Positions 11,228 through 21,301 of a stretch of 64,000 nt of DNA are shown in pieces. A program made the translations under genes and the position numbers. Every line of letters starts with the position of its first letter. The first letter of the stretch is position 1. Source of the stretch: Blattamonas nauphoetae (taxonomy: Eukaryota > Preaxostyla > Oxymonadida); the NCBI GenBank assembly GCA_033064195.1, contig JARBJD010000131.1:1-64000 (forward strand), written 5' to 3'. The notes under the pieces were generated by a model. The model was not told the DNA's origin. It did no database searches and saw only the letters and a program-made list of their open reading frames with translations.

Positions 11228-11670
11228 GAAGAAGTGAAATGTCTTCGCGACACCACACAACACGCACTTCACACCCCTCTCCGCCCACTCACTCTGATTC
11301 TGTGTTTTTGTATCGACAGTACGCTGTTCCCCGTCTTCTTCCCGAATCGACGCCTTCTCCGTCTGTTGGATGGACAGTGAGAGGGAATGAACAACACGTG
11401 GCGATCGCATGGACGGAATGACAAAGATAAGAATGAGACTTCGAGAAGATTGTGAAAAGGAGAGAATACGTTTTTTACCCTCTTTTTAGTGTTCATTCTG
11501 TCACACTACAACCATTTCGCTTTTTCTAGATTCTTATTGTGACAAATTGACGCAACATTGAGACAAATATAGATACGCTTAATTAAGTCATTGATCTCAG
11601 TCCCAAAAACCGGAACTGAGATCGATCGATCTCAGTTTCTGCTTGATTGATCTCATGTATCAAAGGTCTG

Positions 11671-11678
11671 CAAATGAT
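11671..11678. repeat. 8-bp target duplication, right
   Basis: CAAATGAT, identical to 8206-8213, immediately right of the element end. Confidence 0.9.
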
Positions 11679-11710
11679 GAAAAGGGGATGATGTCCATGC
11701 ATTGTTCAAC

Positions 11711-12057
11711 AAGATGAACAGCACGAGACAAAGACAAGTGAGACTCGAAGTGACAAACTCCTTCGGTCAGTTTCACTCCATTCTTTTCCTGCCGTTCCAC
11801 ATGCTTCCCAAGTGTCTTCTTGTCCCAAAACGACATAAACACATCAAATCCGTCGTCGTGGCGATCGTACGACAGATAGGGCAGCAGTGTCTCAGAACGA
11901 AGCGAGATGAGTCGTTGGAGTGTGCTTTCAAGTGAGGATGCCGAATTCGATCCACTCTGCTTCACATGCTTCATCACAACTTCTTCTTTGGTCTGCTCGT
12001 TGTGCAGTCTCATCACTGTTCCCAGTGACCCACGCCCAATCATCGCTCCTTTTCGAT
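11711..12057 (-). CDS. Pseudokinase N-lobe exon
   Basis: The exon follows an acceptor CTGACAG (12064-12058) and ends before a GTTGAAC donor at 11710. It encodes a glycine loop (IGRGSLGTV), the beta-3 Lys (VVMKHVK), a helix-C segment with Glu (SLESTLQRL) and a hinge region (FDVFMSFWDKKTLGKHV). It ends in phase 0, which matches the phase-0 start of the catalytic-loop exon at 8147, so the two lobes read as one protein across an intron that now holds the 3.46-kb hAT-type element. The ATP-binding Lys is present although the catalytic Asp is lost, so nucleotide binding may persist. Confidence 0.65.
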
Positions 12058-12126
12058 CTGTCAGTGCAATCAAAGAGAGTCAAGAATTGAAAACAACAGA
12101 AAAAAGAGCACACAGGTCGACATGAA

Positions 12127-12246
12127 ATATCTAACAACTGGTCGTTGAGAGATGATGAGATTTTTTGAGACAGAATGACTCTCGATGGGCGGATCAACCC
12201 ATGATCATGAATTAAGATGCAAACCAAGTTCGTTTATCGACTCAAT
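12127..12246 (-). pseudogene. Kinase-like helix E/catalytic-loop fragment upstream of the N-lobe
   Basis: Minus-strand frames give ESINELGLHL and, one frame over, ILIHDHGLIRPSRVILSQ, which together resemble the helix-E to catalytic-loop stretch of a second kinase domain (compare LHEHGIVHGLLKPSNVL downstream). One frame change separates the two pieces. It may be a relic of a tandem kinase domain cut off at about 12246. The match is short. Confidence 0.3.
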
Positions 12247-12343
12247 CGTTGCGAGGAGGATTTTCTTCAACATTCGAATGTCTGTTTCAGTTCAAACATC
12301 GTTCTCACCCACAACGAATGATTGAAGACCGAAACCAGAAGGA

Positions 12344-13414
12344 ATGGGTGCTACTGACTCGAAGCTTGCCACCTCCACTGATTCACCTGGTCCTTGTATC
12401 TCTTCACACTGCTTATCATCTTCTCCAGATAGCACTGCTTTCCTGAATTGGAACGAAAAAGTACTTGAATCTGAACAGAAAAAAACCATTATTTTTCTGT
12501 CTCTCATTGCCACTATGAAGTTTCAGCCTGCACTTGATGACTATTTGGAAACGAAAGCAGCGAAAATTCTCGAATCTGTGATTTTTCACAACACCGAATC
12601 AGCCGATGATTTTCTCGGCAACCTCGGGCGAACCATTAACGAATCTTCGAGAGACTTCGTACAGTCCATTGTGGTTCTCATTTTAACACCCAGTCTAGTC
12701 ATCGCCACAACAACAATGAAGATGCTCCAAAGTCTGGTCTTGCACTGTTCAGCTAAAGGCCGTATTGCCCTCGTCAAAGCTGATCTAATCCCTCAACTCA
12801 TCATCACTCTCAATCCACACTCGCTCTCTTTCACAGAAGCAGTCGATATCAACATCAATCTCATGAAAACCATCAGTAAGACTCTCTGGCTCACAACTCC
12901 GGATGGACTCAACCAACTCAAAATTAAAGATGACAATGAACAACAAGCAGTTCACGAGACGGTTTTGCAGCAAGTTATCGTCCCTTCGGAGAAGTATATC
13001 TGCCATATTTGCGTGAAACGCTATTCGATCGTCGATGGACTCCTATCTATGCGTTTTATGTCACTCCTCGCCCAACTCCTCCGGATATCTTCTTATTATC
13101 AACCAACAATGGATTTTGTTCTTCAGATACCCCTATTTCTGACGATCCCAAGTTGTCTCGCATTCTTCGAATCTGAAAGATCAACCTGGTCTTTTCTGTA
13201 TTCCATGGTGGATGCCCAGCGGGAATGGAACAGAACAATGAGAACAGAGCAACAGATGTGGAAGATAGTGCGTCGAATGTTGAGAATGGAGGGCTTCGAA
13301 GATGTGATTGAAGAAAGGGTTCAAAATGACCAAAACGAATACAGCGGAAGATGGATTCTGGACAACTCGATCGAATGGAACAACGTGCAGGGCATGAACC
13401 TTCCACGACTTTAG
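12344..13414 (+). CDS. FLNW-family protein, intact copy on the plus strand
   Basis: A 356-residue single-exon frame starts MGATDSKLATSTDSPG and ends GMNLPRL. It keeps the family landmarks in order: AFLNWNEKVLES at about residue 35, IIFLSLIATMKFQPAL, FVQSIVVLILTPS, ALVKADLIPQLI at about 145, TPDGLNQLKI, VHETVLQQV, LRISSYYQPTMDFVL, LTIPSCLAFFE, MLRMEGFEDV and SIEWNNVQGMNLP. No signal peptide or membrane segment is evident. It is the only full copy facing right. Its C-terminal third is close to the half-copy at 48260-48913, suggesting recent shared ancestry or conversion. Confidence 0.8.
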   Translation: MGATDSKLATSTDSPGPCISSHCLSSSPDSTAFLNWNEKVLESEQKKTIIFLSLIATMKFQPALDDYLETKAAKILESVIFHNTESADDFLGNLGRTINESSRDFVQSIVVLILTPSLVIATTTMKMLQSLVLHCSAKGRIALVKADLIPQLIITLNPHSLSFTEAVDININLMKTISKTLWLTTPDGLNQLKIKDDNEQQAVHETVLQQVIVPSEKYICHICVKRYSIVDGLLSMRFMSLLAQLLRISSYYQPTMDFVLQIPLFLTIPSCLAFFESERSTWSFLYSMVDAQREWNRTMRTEQQMWKIVRRMLRMEGFEDVIEERVQNDQNEYSGRWILDNSIEWNNVQGMNLPRL

Positions 13415-13917
13415 TCGAAGCAGACAAGAATCAGCGAACCTTTCGACAAATCTGTGGCTTATTTTGAACAACACACAAACAGTATGTGATCTTTGTGGGC
13501 TCTGACATCACCCCATGCTTCTCTCTTGGTGATTTATTGCACTGATGAGATGGGATTTCTGAATCGAACGCCTATCGCCCATCAAGCAGAAGAGGACACC
13601 AACTTCAGAACTTGTTCGATTTCCAATCTGGATTCAAGATCCATCTCCTTTTTCAATGAACTGTTCGCATTTTTTTCCAAATACCATTCTTAGTGACTTT
13701 GTAAGAGGGAATATGAAAACATTTTTGGAGAATAGATCGAATTCTGTGTCTTGGTGGATAAAGAGGAATCTTTTCATTAATAACGGTTTTGTGGAGTGTC
13801 TATTTCAAAGGCGATGAACGAAAAATAATCAAACAGGAGTTTAGTCCCGCATGAAGTTTTCGTCCATCCTCTGACATCGTTCCGTTCCACAATTCTTGAT
13901 CAGGACTTCTGTTGATT
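13415..13917. other. Shared 3' flank of the 12344 gene, then spacer
   Basis: 13430-13515 is an inverted copy of the roughly 95-bp 3' flank found after other family genes (reads CACACAAACAGTATGTGATC). Beyond it I see only short frames and nothing recognisable. Confidence 0.5.
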
Positions 13918-15192
13918 CTATCCTTGTTCCTGAATGTTCATTCCCAGCTCGTTGTTACATTCGATCGACTCGTTAACAATATGTCTTCCAGAGAATTCGT
14001 TTCTGTCGCTTCGCAGCTTTTCCTCCATCACATCCTCGACGCCCTCCATTCTCAATAGTCGCTGCATTGTCTTCCGCATCTGTCGCTGGTATCCCCTTGT
14101 TTTGCTCCATTCTCGCTGGGCATCAATCATGTTCCACAGAAAATACCTGATTGAGCGATCATTTTCGAAGAATGAGAGACAACTTGGAATCGTGAGAGTG
14201 ACTGGCATCTGAAGAACAAAATCCATTGCTGGTTGATGATATGGACATATGTGGAGGAGTCGTTCGAGAACTATCAGAAAATATGTGGATAGGTCTTCAT
14301 CGACGAGCGAAAAGCGGTTCACGCATAAATGGCAGATATACTTCTCTGAATGGGCCACAACTTGCTTCAAAACTGTCTCGCGGACAGCTTGTTGTTCATT
14401 CCGATCGTTAATTCCGAGTCGTCTCAGACAATCCGGAGTTGCGAGCCGGAGTGAATTGGTGATGCAAAACATGAGACATATGTGGATATCTTCTGCTTCT
14501 GCAAAGGAAAGAGAATGTGGATTGAGAGTGTTGATGACTTGAGGGATCAGATTAGCTTTGATGAGTGGAAGAAGGATGTCTGCAGAACACCAATCGATCA
14601 GAGATCTCATCATCTTTATTGATGCGTTGATGATGACCTGACTGGGTGAGGAAAGGAGCACCACAATGCATTGTACGAACTCTGTCAATGAATCATCAGA
14701 GGACGATGCAAATCTTTTGAGAAAATCATCTGCTGATTCCTCAAGACCATTCTCCACAGATTCCAGAAGTTTCTTGGCTTTCGCTTCCAGGGAGGCATCA
14801 AGAACAGGCTGCAACCTCAATGTGGCAACGAGTGACCGGAAGACAACGGCCATTTCCTTTTCAGAGTCAAAGGCTTCTTCGGTCCAATTCAGGAACGGAG
14901 AACAGTCGGGAGAAGATGGTAAGCACCTTGAAGAGATATCCGGGCATGGTAAATCAGTTGAGGAGGAGTGGTTCGTGTTTATACTGCCCGACACGACGAC
15001 TTGATTCGGCTGTACAATGTTTTTCTTTTTTTGAATAGAGGCACAATTAGTTTCAATTTTCTGTAAATGATAATTTAGAGAGTTAGACACCTTGTGATAA
15101 AAAATTGGACACCAAAACATTCTGAGTGACACGAAAACTGTAACACAAAAAAAATGATGGACATGTTCATCACGACATGACACGTGATTCAC
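13918..15192 (-). CDS. FLNW-family protein, copy with an unusual N-terminus
   Basis: The family part runs from about 14975 (SSSTDLPCPDISSRC, then SPFLNWTEEAFDSEKE) to LGMNIQEQG at 13918 and keeps all later landmarks, including LIKANLIPQVINTLNPH and LLRMEGVEDVMEEKL. The frame extends 5' through about 75 unrelated residues with a hydrophobic start (FFCVTVFVSLRMFW), and the shared upstream motif of other copies is absent. Either this copy acquired a new 5' end, perhaps with an intron, or translation starts elsewhere. The family domain itself looks whole. Confidence 0.7.
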   Translation of the reverse strand: MNHVSCRDEHVHHFFCVTVFVSLRMFWCPIFYHKVSNSLNYHLQKIETNCASIQKKKNIVQPNQVVVSGSINTNHSSSTDLPCPDISSRCLPSSPDCSPFLNWTEEAFDSEKEMAVVFRSLVATLRLQPVLDASLEAKAKKLLESVENGLEESADDFLKRFASSSDDSLTEFVQCIVVLLSSPSQVIINASIKMMRSLIDWCSADILLPLIKANLIPQVINTLNPHSLSFAEAEDIHICLMFCITNSLRLATPDCLRRLGINDRNEQQAVRETVLKQVVAHSEKYICHLCVNRFSLVDEDLSTYFLIVLERLLHICPYHQPAMDFVLQMPVTLTIPSCLSFFENDRSIRYFLWNMIDAQREWSKTRGYQRQMRKTMQRLLRMEGVEDVMEEKLRSDRNEFSGRHIVNESIECNNELGMNIQEQG

Positions 15193-16440
15193 TTCATCCT
15201 GCTCGACCGCTCTGATATTTCGTCATTTTTCCTCCACGATTGGAACACATGAGGAGGCTGTCGCCACATGAAAGAACGAAATCGACAATACTTTCTTGTG
15301 GGATCGAGTTCGTGGCACGCACGATTGTCTTTCGAAGTGAATCAATTATGACATTAATCACATAATTTTCAAAAAAAAGTGAGAAAGGTTTTCCCCGAAG
15401 GTGTTTGATGGTGTTCATGTTGGAAGAACCCGTGGGATGAAATTCTTAGCTCGTATTTCCCCTTTTGATTCTAGAAAGTTCCATTGTTTTCCTGTTCCAG
15501 ACCGTGATATCACTGAGAAAGACATGCGTGTGGAGGGGATGGTACATTTTGGCCTTGGTTCGTCACTTGATGGGAGACTCAGAGGAAGCTTCAAAAGCAT
15601 ACTCTTTCCACGGAAGACAACTTTGGCAGAAAAACGAATCCCAACCCATCCCCAAATCCTGAGTTAAAAGAGGTGATATGTGACCTTGATCCTTGGCAAG
15701 GTATGTTTTTTCCGTCTGTCATTGTCGAATGTCTCTGGTCCTCTCCCTCTTGAATTTTTTGAATCCTCAAACATTCAAAGCTCATCAATTCAAACCTTTC
15801 GAACGAGTGTTCTTTGCGAAAGCGAAACGTTTTTGAAATTGATTGGAACGTGACGGAGGAACTCTGGAAGATGAATTGAGACAGTTTGGATTCATTTTGA
15901 AGATGCATTGGAAGGAAAGGCTTGACTTGCTGCTTTTCAGATTTCTCTTCAGTTGACCGACTGTTCTGTAGGACTTGGTTTTGATTTCGATCTGAACATT
16001 TTTCTAGATCTTGATGATGTCAAGCTGTGGTGGGCCTTTTCATTTCGCGATTCGCTGTCAATCATCGACGATCAGCGTGTTGGTGAACTTGGAGACGGTA
16101 TTGACAGAGCCTCCAAGAGGAAGAGCTGTCTCATTTCTTCCCTTTCTTCTTCGTCTAGCCTTCATGATCTATCTCTGCGCGGACATTGACAATCATTGTT
16201 CCATTTGTGAGTGCAATCCGATGTGAATCACATGTCATGTCGTATGACGAATGTCCCCCTACAGTTGCATTTCATGTCATTCTCTCTTATTTTTCACAGT
16301 TGTTCTTCCAAAAAAATCACAGAGATGTATAACTCAAGGTAGTTGAAGTGAGTGAAAAATGAACTCGCAACTCATCCTCGTTCTTTCAAAAAACAAAAAT
16401 TACTGGTGGATCTAGTCGCCGTGACGCGCAGTATAAAGCA
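15193..16440. other. Spacer, no recognised gene
   Basis: Frames up to about 100 codons occur on both strands (15401-15667 plus, 15591-15908 minus, 15953-16189 plus) but overlap each other and show no motif. I cannot support a gene here. Confidence 0.4.
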
Positions 16441-16481
16441 GTCATTCTGTTTCTTTCTGAGAATGGTCACTCGTTATGGGT
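16441..16481 (-). pseudogene. Orphan 5' end of a family gene
   Basis: The stretch GTCATTCTG...ACTCGTTATGGGT copies the start-codon region and upstream motif of the copy at 41467-42535, but no family coding sequence follows on the minus strand. It looks like a breakpoint where only the start region survived. Confidence 0.45.
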
Positions 16482-16629
16482 TAGTATTAAGGGTGAAAGA
16501 ATGAGCTTGAAATGTAATAGACATCGAGACAGGAAGATCCTAAAATGACATCATGGGGAGTGACTCACTCAGAAACGACGAGTAAGTTTGTGAACGAGAA
16601 AAAAGGAGTGTTCCACACTGTTTAGAAGT

Positions 16630-17757
16630 GATTGAGTGGATGCCAATCTACGGCTCTGGTCTCGCGTTGTCGAAAATCTCGACTTGACCCGCTTCAGCTC
16701 CAACACGACTCGCTTGTTGACTTTCATCACTCCTTTCGAAACTGATTCAATGTCTGCGTGTATCTCTTTACTCTCTCTCCAGCGCTGTGATCGTCTGCTG
16801 CATTTGACTCGACAGAGACTGCAGTTTCGACAGCTGTGCTCGGAGCGACGACACATCACCGACGGATGGAGTGAGCGAAGGCGACGATGCCGACGCGTGT
16901 GTGTTCGACGAGAATCGCGGCGACTGCGGAGACGACGTGGCAAGCGGCGAGGTCGGCAGTGTCGGCGTTCTGTCTGTCTGTGCACGCCGCGGTGTTCGCC
17001 TGTGCTGGTTCGGCTGAAGCGAGAGAACAGCAATCTCGTCCTTCCCTCGAGTGTCGTTAGGGTTGGTTTTAGGAAGGGTGAGGGGACAGAGGGTGTGATC
17101 ACGACTTGCAGCGACGAAAGCGAGGCCGTGCTTCGTCGGCCGTGGCGGACACAGGCGGAGAGATGTGCGGGAGGGGAGTTGTGGACTTCCGCCTCTTCGC
17201 CGCTTCTGCCTCCCGACTCTCCTTCTCACTCTTCTTCCCTTATCTCACCGACATCGAAGTCAGTCGGCCAGTTGTTGCTTGTCCTTCCCCCGGCCACTTC
17301 GACATCCTCCACTGTTGTTTCTTGTCTTTCTTTCCTCTTAAACGTTCATCTCATTCTCGCCAGTCCCTCTCTTCTTCATCCTCCTCGTCCATCTCCCCCT
17401 TCCATTTTTCCGACTCTCGCCTTTTTGATGTATCTTCGGGGTCCTGTTTGTGGAGTCTCGAAATCCTGTTTGCAGTGTGCTCTGTCGGCAATCGATGAGA
17501 CGAGAGCGAAGTTCCATTGCTCGACACCATTCAACAGCATCGCTGGTGAGCGTGCGACGATCAAACAGACAGAGCATGGAGGGAGTGAGTCGATAGGCAA
17601 GGATGACGAAGAGATGGCAGTGCCGACGGAGCAGACGAGGAGGGAGGATGCGGCGAGTGGGCGTGCTCCGAAATCTCATCCCAAGCAAGGGAGAGGGTGT
17701 CCAGCATCCGAAATGGCGAAACAAGCGGAGGCACAGAGAGAAGCAAGTGAGACGCAA
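16630..17757 (-). pseudogene. Duplicated linker and coiled-coil module
   Basis: Reads minus from 17757: FALVSSIADRAHCKQDFE, then the linker with AVLSLQPNQHRRTPRRAQ, and the coiled coil SSLRAQLSKLQSLSSQ followed by VMKVNKRVVLELKRVKS. It parallels 4139-4792 and 27090-27970, and shares their flanking sequence. The reading shifts between frames at several points, which may be introns or decay. No kinase exons are attached. Confidence 0.5.
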
Positions 17758-17809
17758 TGAACTGGTGCTTCAGAAGAAGGAGACCGTCACGAAGATGAGT
17801 CACTGTCCT

Positions 17810-17920
17810 TGTTTGTCAGATATCATCGAATGGTTCAGCGACACAACGAATCCAAGAGATAATTCAGAATTCGAGACATCGCTGGATCATTTGGGAACGA
17901 AGTCAATTCGCTTTGCGCGA
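17810..17920. repeat. Fragment of a duplicated spacer
   Basis: Closely matches 31620-31735 and 22850-22940 (shared stretches include CAGCGACACA and GACATCG...GGGATCA). The match stops at the foldback element, which interrupts or abuts it. Confidence 0.5.
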
Positions 17921-17922
17921 TA

Positions 17923-19284
17923 TAGTTGTAAAATAACCCGTGAAAGTAAAATAACCCGGCCCTTTTTCGGAGGTGTTGAACCCATATCTCCAAATTTCTC
18001 CGAGCCCAAAATTTTTTGGGTCCCACTTTTTTTGTGTCCATCATCATCACGACTCCGGTAATTGTTTGAGGTGGAAATCGAACCTCCAAAATAGGATCCC
18101 CGGCTGGGGTCTCCTATTTTGGAGTCTGTTCTAGCCCCTTTTAGACCCTTTTTGGCTCCTAAATAGGAGGTCCTTAATATTTAAGCTTAGAGGATCCAAA
18201 CTTCCTGACCATATTCCTCCGCGCCTGTTCATGATTTTTCTTTCTCGTTTGATTTCTGGTGGTTTGGGATGGTTTTCTCTCGAAATAACAATTTTTGAAA
18301 ATGAAAAATCCTGGGGGACCTGGGTGGAAATTTAGTGTCAAAACTGACTTCCCTGTATAATAAGCTTAGGAGCTTGAAAACTTGTTTTGATCATATCTCC
18401 ACAACCAGGCATGGTTCGGACATGAAGTTTTCACCAATAGGGATCTTTTGTTGAGAATTATTTTTTCTGAAAATTTTGAAAAAATCCCCTTGCGGCAGTT
18501 GAGATAATTTTGGGTTGCTTTTTCGCAGTTTTGATTTTTCTTCGCTAGCTATTCATCCGTTTTCAAATAATCTTCAAATTCATTCAAAACGATGTTAACA
18601 CAATCAGAATTGAATCCAAGGAATCAATCCCAGAAAAATTGGACATTGAGACAAATGTTGGATGATCATTAACAGACTTGACGAAAAAAGCGAAAAAACT
18701 CCGTTTTAGGAAGTCGTCGAAAATTCTCAAAATTTTCAGAAAAAATAATTCTCAACAAAAGATCCCTATTGGTGAAAACTTCATGTCCGAACCATGCCTG
18801 GTTGTGGAGATATGATCAAAACAAGTTTTCAAGCTCCTAAGCTTATTATACAGGGAAGTCAGTTTTGACACTAAATTTCCACCCAGGTCCCCCCAGGATT
18901 TTTCATTTTCAAAAATTGTTATTTCGAGAGAAAACCATCCCAAACCACCAGAAATCAAACGAGAAAGAAAAATCATGAACAGGCGCGGAGGAATATGGTC
19001 AGGAAGTTTGGATCCTCTAAGCTTAAATATTAAGGACCTCCTATTTAGGAGCCAAAAAGGGTCTAAAAGGGGCTAAAACAGACTCCAAAATAGGAGACCC
19101 CAGCCGGGGATCCTATTTTGGAGGTTCGATTTCCACCTCAAACAATTACCGGAGTCGTGATGATGATGGACACAAAAAAAGTGGGACCCAAAAAATTTTG
19201 GGCTCGGAGAAATTTGGAGATATGGGTTCAACACCTCCGAAAAAGGGCCGGGTTATTTTACTTTCACGGGTTATTTTACAACTA
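17923..19284. mobile_element. Foldback/MITE-like element, 1.36 kb, with long inverted arms
   Basis: TA flanks both ends (17921-17922, 19285-19286). Each arm is about 600 bp, nearly perfectly inverted, around a short centre near 18480-18720. The tips read TAGTTGTAAAATAACCCG and include two AACCCG-type iterons, like those of the Tigger element at 1051. The two arms encode the same spurious peptide on opposite strands (start MEVRFPPQTITGVV), which is a by-product of the inversion. No transposase is present. The arms are highly similar to each other, suggesting recent origin or pairing-driven homogenisation. Confidence 0.85.
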
Positions 19285-19317
19285 TATCATCATCTTCAGA
19301 CCGATCTGGGAGTGGGA

Positions 19318-19412
19318 GGTGATGCCAGAGCCGACAAAGATCACACACAAACAGTGTTCGCTGTCCATTAGAGGCCAGAAACAGGTCGAAAGGTTCGCTT
19401 GTTCTTGTCTGT
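19318..19412 (-). repeat. Shared 3' flank of family genes
   Basis: A conserved block (GATGCCAGAGCCGACAAAGA...CACACAAACAGTGTT...GTCC) follows the stop codons of family genes. Other copies lie at about 23702-23806, 25588-25676, 32868-32962, 41370-41464, 45250-45344, 48163-48257 and, inverted, 13430-13515. Confidence 0.7.
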
Positions 19413-19414
19413 TT

Positions 19415-20488
19415 CTATTCCTGTTCCGGAACGTTCATGCCCAGCAACTTGCTCAATCGGATCGATGTGTCAACAAGCCATCTTCCGAAGTATTCGATTT
19501 TGTGGTTTTGCTGCGTTTCCTCAAGCACATCTTCGATGCCCTCCATTCTCAAAAGTCGCTGCATTGTCTTCCACATCTGTCGAATTTCTCTGCCTTTGCC
19601 GTTCCATTCCCGCTGGGCATCAATCATTTCATCCAGAAAAGTCCAGATTGAGTGATCACGTTCGAAGAATGTCAGACAACTTGGAATTGTGAAAAAGATA
19701 GGCATCTGAAAGACAGATTCCATGGTTGGATGATAATGCGGACATATCTGGAGGAGTTGGGCAAGCAGGTCCAGAAAATGCAGGGACTGGGCATCGTCGA
19801 TGATCGAAAAGTGGTTGACGCACAAATGCACAATATAATTCTCCGAAGGAAGGAGAACTTGCTGAAAAACAGTCTCATGAACAGCTTGTTGTTCATTGTC
19901 ATCGGAAATTTCCAGTTTTCTGAGACCATACGGAGTTGCGAGCCAGACAGACCTCACGATGATTTCCATGACATTGGTGTGGATATTTTCTGCTTCTGCG
20001 AATGAAAGAGACAGTGGGCTGAGAGTGTTGATGAGTTGAGGGATCAGATCAGCTTTGACGAGGGCAAGTCGGCCTGTAGCTGAACGATTCGCAATCAGAT
20101 ATAGGAGTAATCTCATTGCAGCTTGTATGATTGCTTGATTGGGTGAAGAGACAAGCACCAAAATTGACTGTATGAAGTCTGTCAGAGATTCATCAGGGGT
20201 TTGCCCAAGGCTGAAGAGAAAAACATCTGCTCCTTTAGAAGAATACGGAGTCACATATTCCAGAAATTTCACCGCTTTCGCTTCCAAAGGGTCATCAAGT
20301 GCTGGCTGGATCTTCACGGTGGCTACGAGGGATCGAAAAATAACGGCCTTTTCGTTTTCAGATTCCAGTCGATTGCTTTGCCAATTCAGGAAAGCAGAAC
20401 AGTCTGGAGAATATGAAAAGCAGGGTGAAGAGATACCAGGACCAGGTGAATCAGTAAAGAAGAAGTTTTTTGATAGAAAAGCACCCAT
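19415..20488 (-). CDS. FLNW-family protein, intact copy
   Basis: A 357-residue frame starts MGAFLSKNFFFTDSPGPG, keeps SAFLNWQSNRLESENEKAV near residue 35, LVKADLIPQLINTLSPL in the middle, MLRMEG-type block as LLRMEGIEDVLEE, and ends LLGMNVPEQE. The start is supported by similarity to other copies and by the upstream motif 25 nt away. No break is visible. Function unknown; a soluble helical protein is expected from composition. Confidence 0.8.
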   Translation of the reverse strand: MGAFLSKNFFFTDSPGPGISSPCFSYSPDCSAFLNWQSNRLESENEKAVIFRSLVATVKIQPALDDPLEAKAVKFLEYVTPYSSKGADVFLFSLGQTPDESLTDFIQSILVLVSSPNQAIIQAAMRLLLYLIANRSATGRLALVKADLIPQLINTLSPLSLSFAEAENIHTNVMEIIVRSVWLATPYGLRKLEISDDNEQQAVHETVFQQVLLPSENYIVHLCVNHFSIIDDAQSLHFLDLLAQLLQICPHYHPTMESVFQMPIFFTIPSCLTFFERDHSIWTFLDEMIDAQREWNGKGREIRQMWKTMQRLLRMEGIEDVLEETQQNHKIEYFGRWLVDTSIRLSKLLGMNVPEQE

Positions 20489-20513
20489 TCCTTCTGGTTT
20501 CTTGGAGCCATCA

Positions 20514-20526
20514 CTCGTTATGGGTC
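20514..20526 (-). promoter_or_regulatory. Shared upstream motif
   Basis: GACCCATAACGAG on the coding strand, 25 nt before the ATG at 20488. Confidence 0.5.
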
Positions 20527-20925
20527 AGAACAATCTATGAAAGAAAGAGATTGACATGAAAAAGTCGCCCAAAATGAAGGAAAAAAACCAATTAACGAAA
20601 TCATGGACAATCCATGAATGAAGAGCCAGTGGGTGAACGAGACGAAGTGGAAGATAACATGAGCGCGTCGAAGAACAATGAAAAGAGACAAGCTGGTGAT
20701 GAAGTCAGATGACTTAACGCAAAAATAGACACAGAGACAAATGCTCCAACGTCCACGTCGTTCGACCATCCCTATTTTCAAGTGTTTGTTGTGTCGAATG
20801 AATTGGGGATGTAGATGAGTGAAGCATGAACAAGAAAGAGCAATGAACGACAAAAGAACAAACGACGCAGCTCGAGGCAGAGAGTGTGGAGACAAGGAGG
20901 ACGCAGGTTGTCAGACTTCGAAAGG
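20527..20925. other. Spacer upstream of the 19415-20488 gene
   Basis: No motif beyond short overlapping frames; nothing supportable as a gene. Confidence 0.4.
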
Positions 20926-21301
20926 TCACGAGACAAACTCGCTCGATCTCAGTTTGTTCACATTCAGTCCCTCCACATTGTTCCATCCCACCGATGCGCA
21001 GACCACATCTCGTCTGCAATCCCACTTCATGTTGGGTTTCAGCAGCGGTTCAAGGACATCCTCGACGCCATCCATTCGAAGAGAGTCAACAATCACATTC
21101 CATCGCGGCAGTGTTCGTCCCAACCATCGAGAACAGTTGCTGCGCATCTAACATTGCGGTCAGGCACAATTTGACAATTTGGTCAAAGTTGTTGAATCTC
21201 AATGCATTTGGAATTGAGAGGAAGAAGGGCAGAGTGTGAACAAACTCCATCGTTCTTTTGTGAGACGGGCAGATTTCGAGAAGGTTGTCAAGAAGGAGCA
21301 T
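20926..21301 (-). pseudogene. Divergent relative of the FLNW family, C-terminal part
   Basis: Minus frames give LLEICPSHKRTMEFVHTLPF, FLSIPNALRF and, after a frame change, LRMDGVEDVLEPLLK and SVGWNNVEGLNV. The order matches the family C-terminus (CPYYQPTMDFVLQMP, LTIPSCL, LRMEGIEDV, IEWNNLQGMN) but at low identity. An older lineage of the same family, broken in at least one place. Confidence 0.5.

Larger units (their letters stand above)
8214..11670 (+). mobile_element. hAT-type element, 3.46 kb, carrying a coiled-coil gene
   Basis: The element begins CAGACCTTTGA and ends with its inverted copy TCAAAGGTCTG, and is flanked by a perfect 8-bp duplication CAAATGAT (8206-8213, 11671-11678). An 8-bp duplication with CAG-starting ends is the hAT signature. 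Subterminal zones at both ends (8230-8270, 11597-11655) hold clustered TGAGATC/GATCTCA motifs. I see no hAT transposase inside; instead it carries the plus-strand gene at 9880-11227. It sits inside an intron of the minus-strand pseudokinase gene; without it that intron would be about 98 nt. Probably non-autonomous with captured host sequence. Confidence 0.8.

Noticed and set aside
10510-11256. Long Ser/Phe-rich minus-strand frame opposite the coiled-coil gene
   Set aside because: It is the antisense of GAA/GAG/AAG-rich codons; the plus strand has the coherent charged coil.
16636-17760. A 374-codon plus-strand frame
   Set aside because: It is the complement of the duplicated linker and coiled-coil module, whose minus-strand reading recurs as protein in three places.
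18752-19300. Peptides repeated on opposite strands in the foldback elements (also 56262-57133)
   Set aside because: They are produced by the inverted arms and have no coding support.
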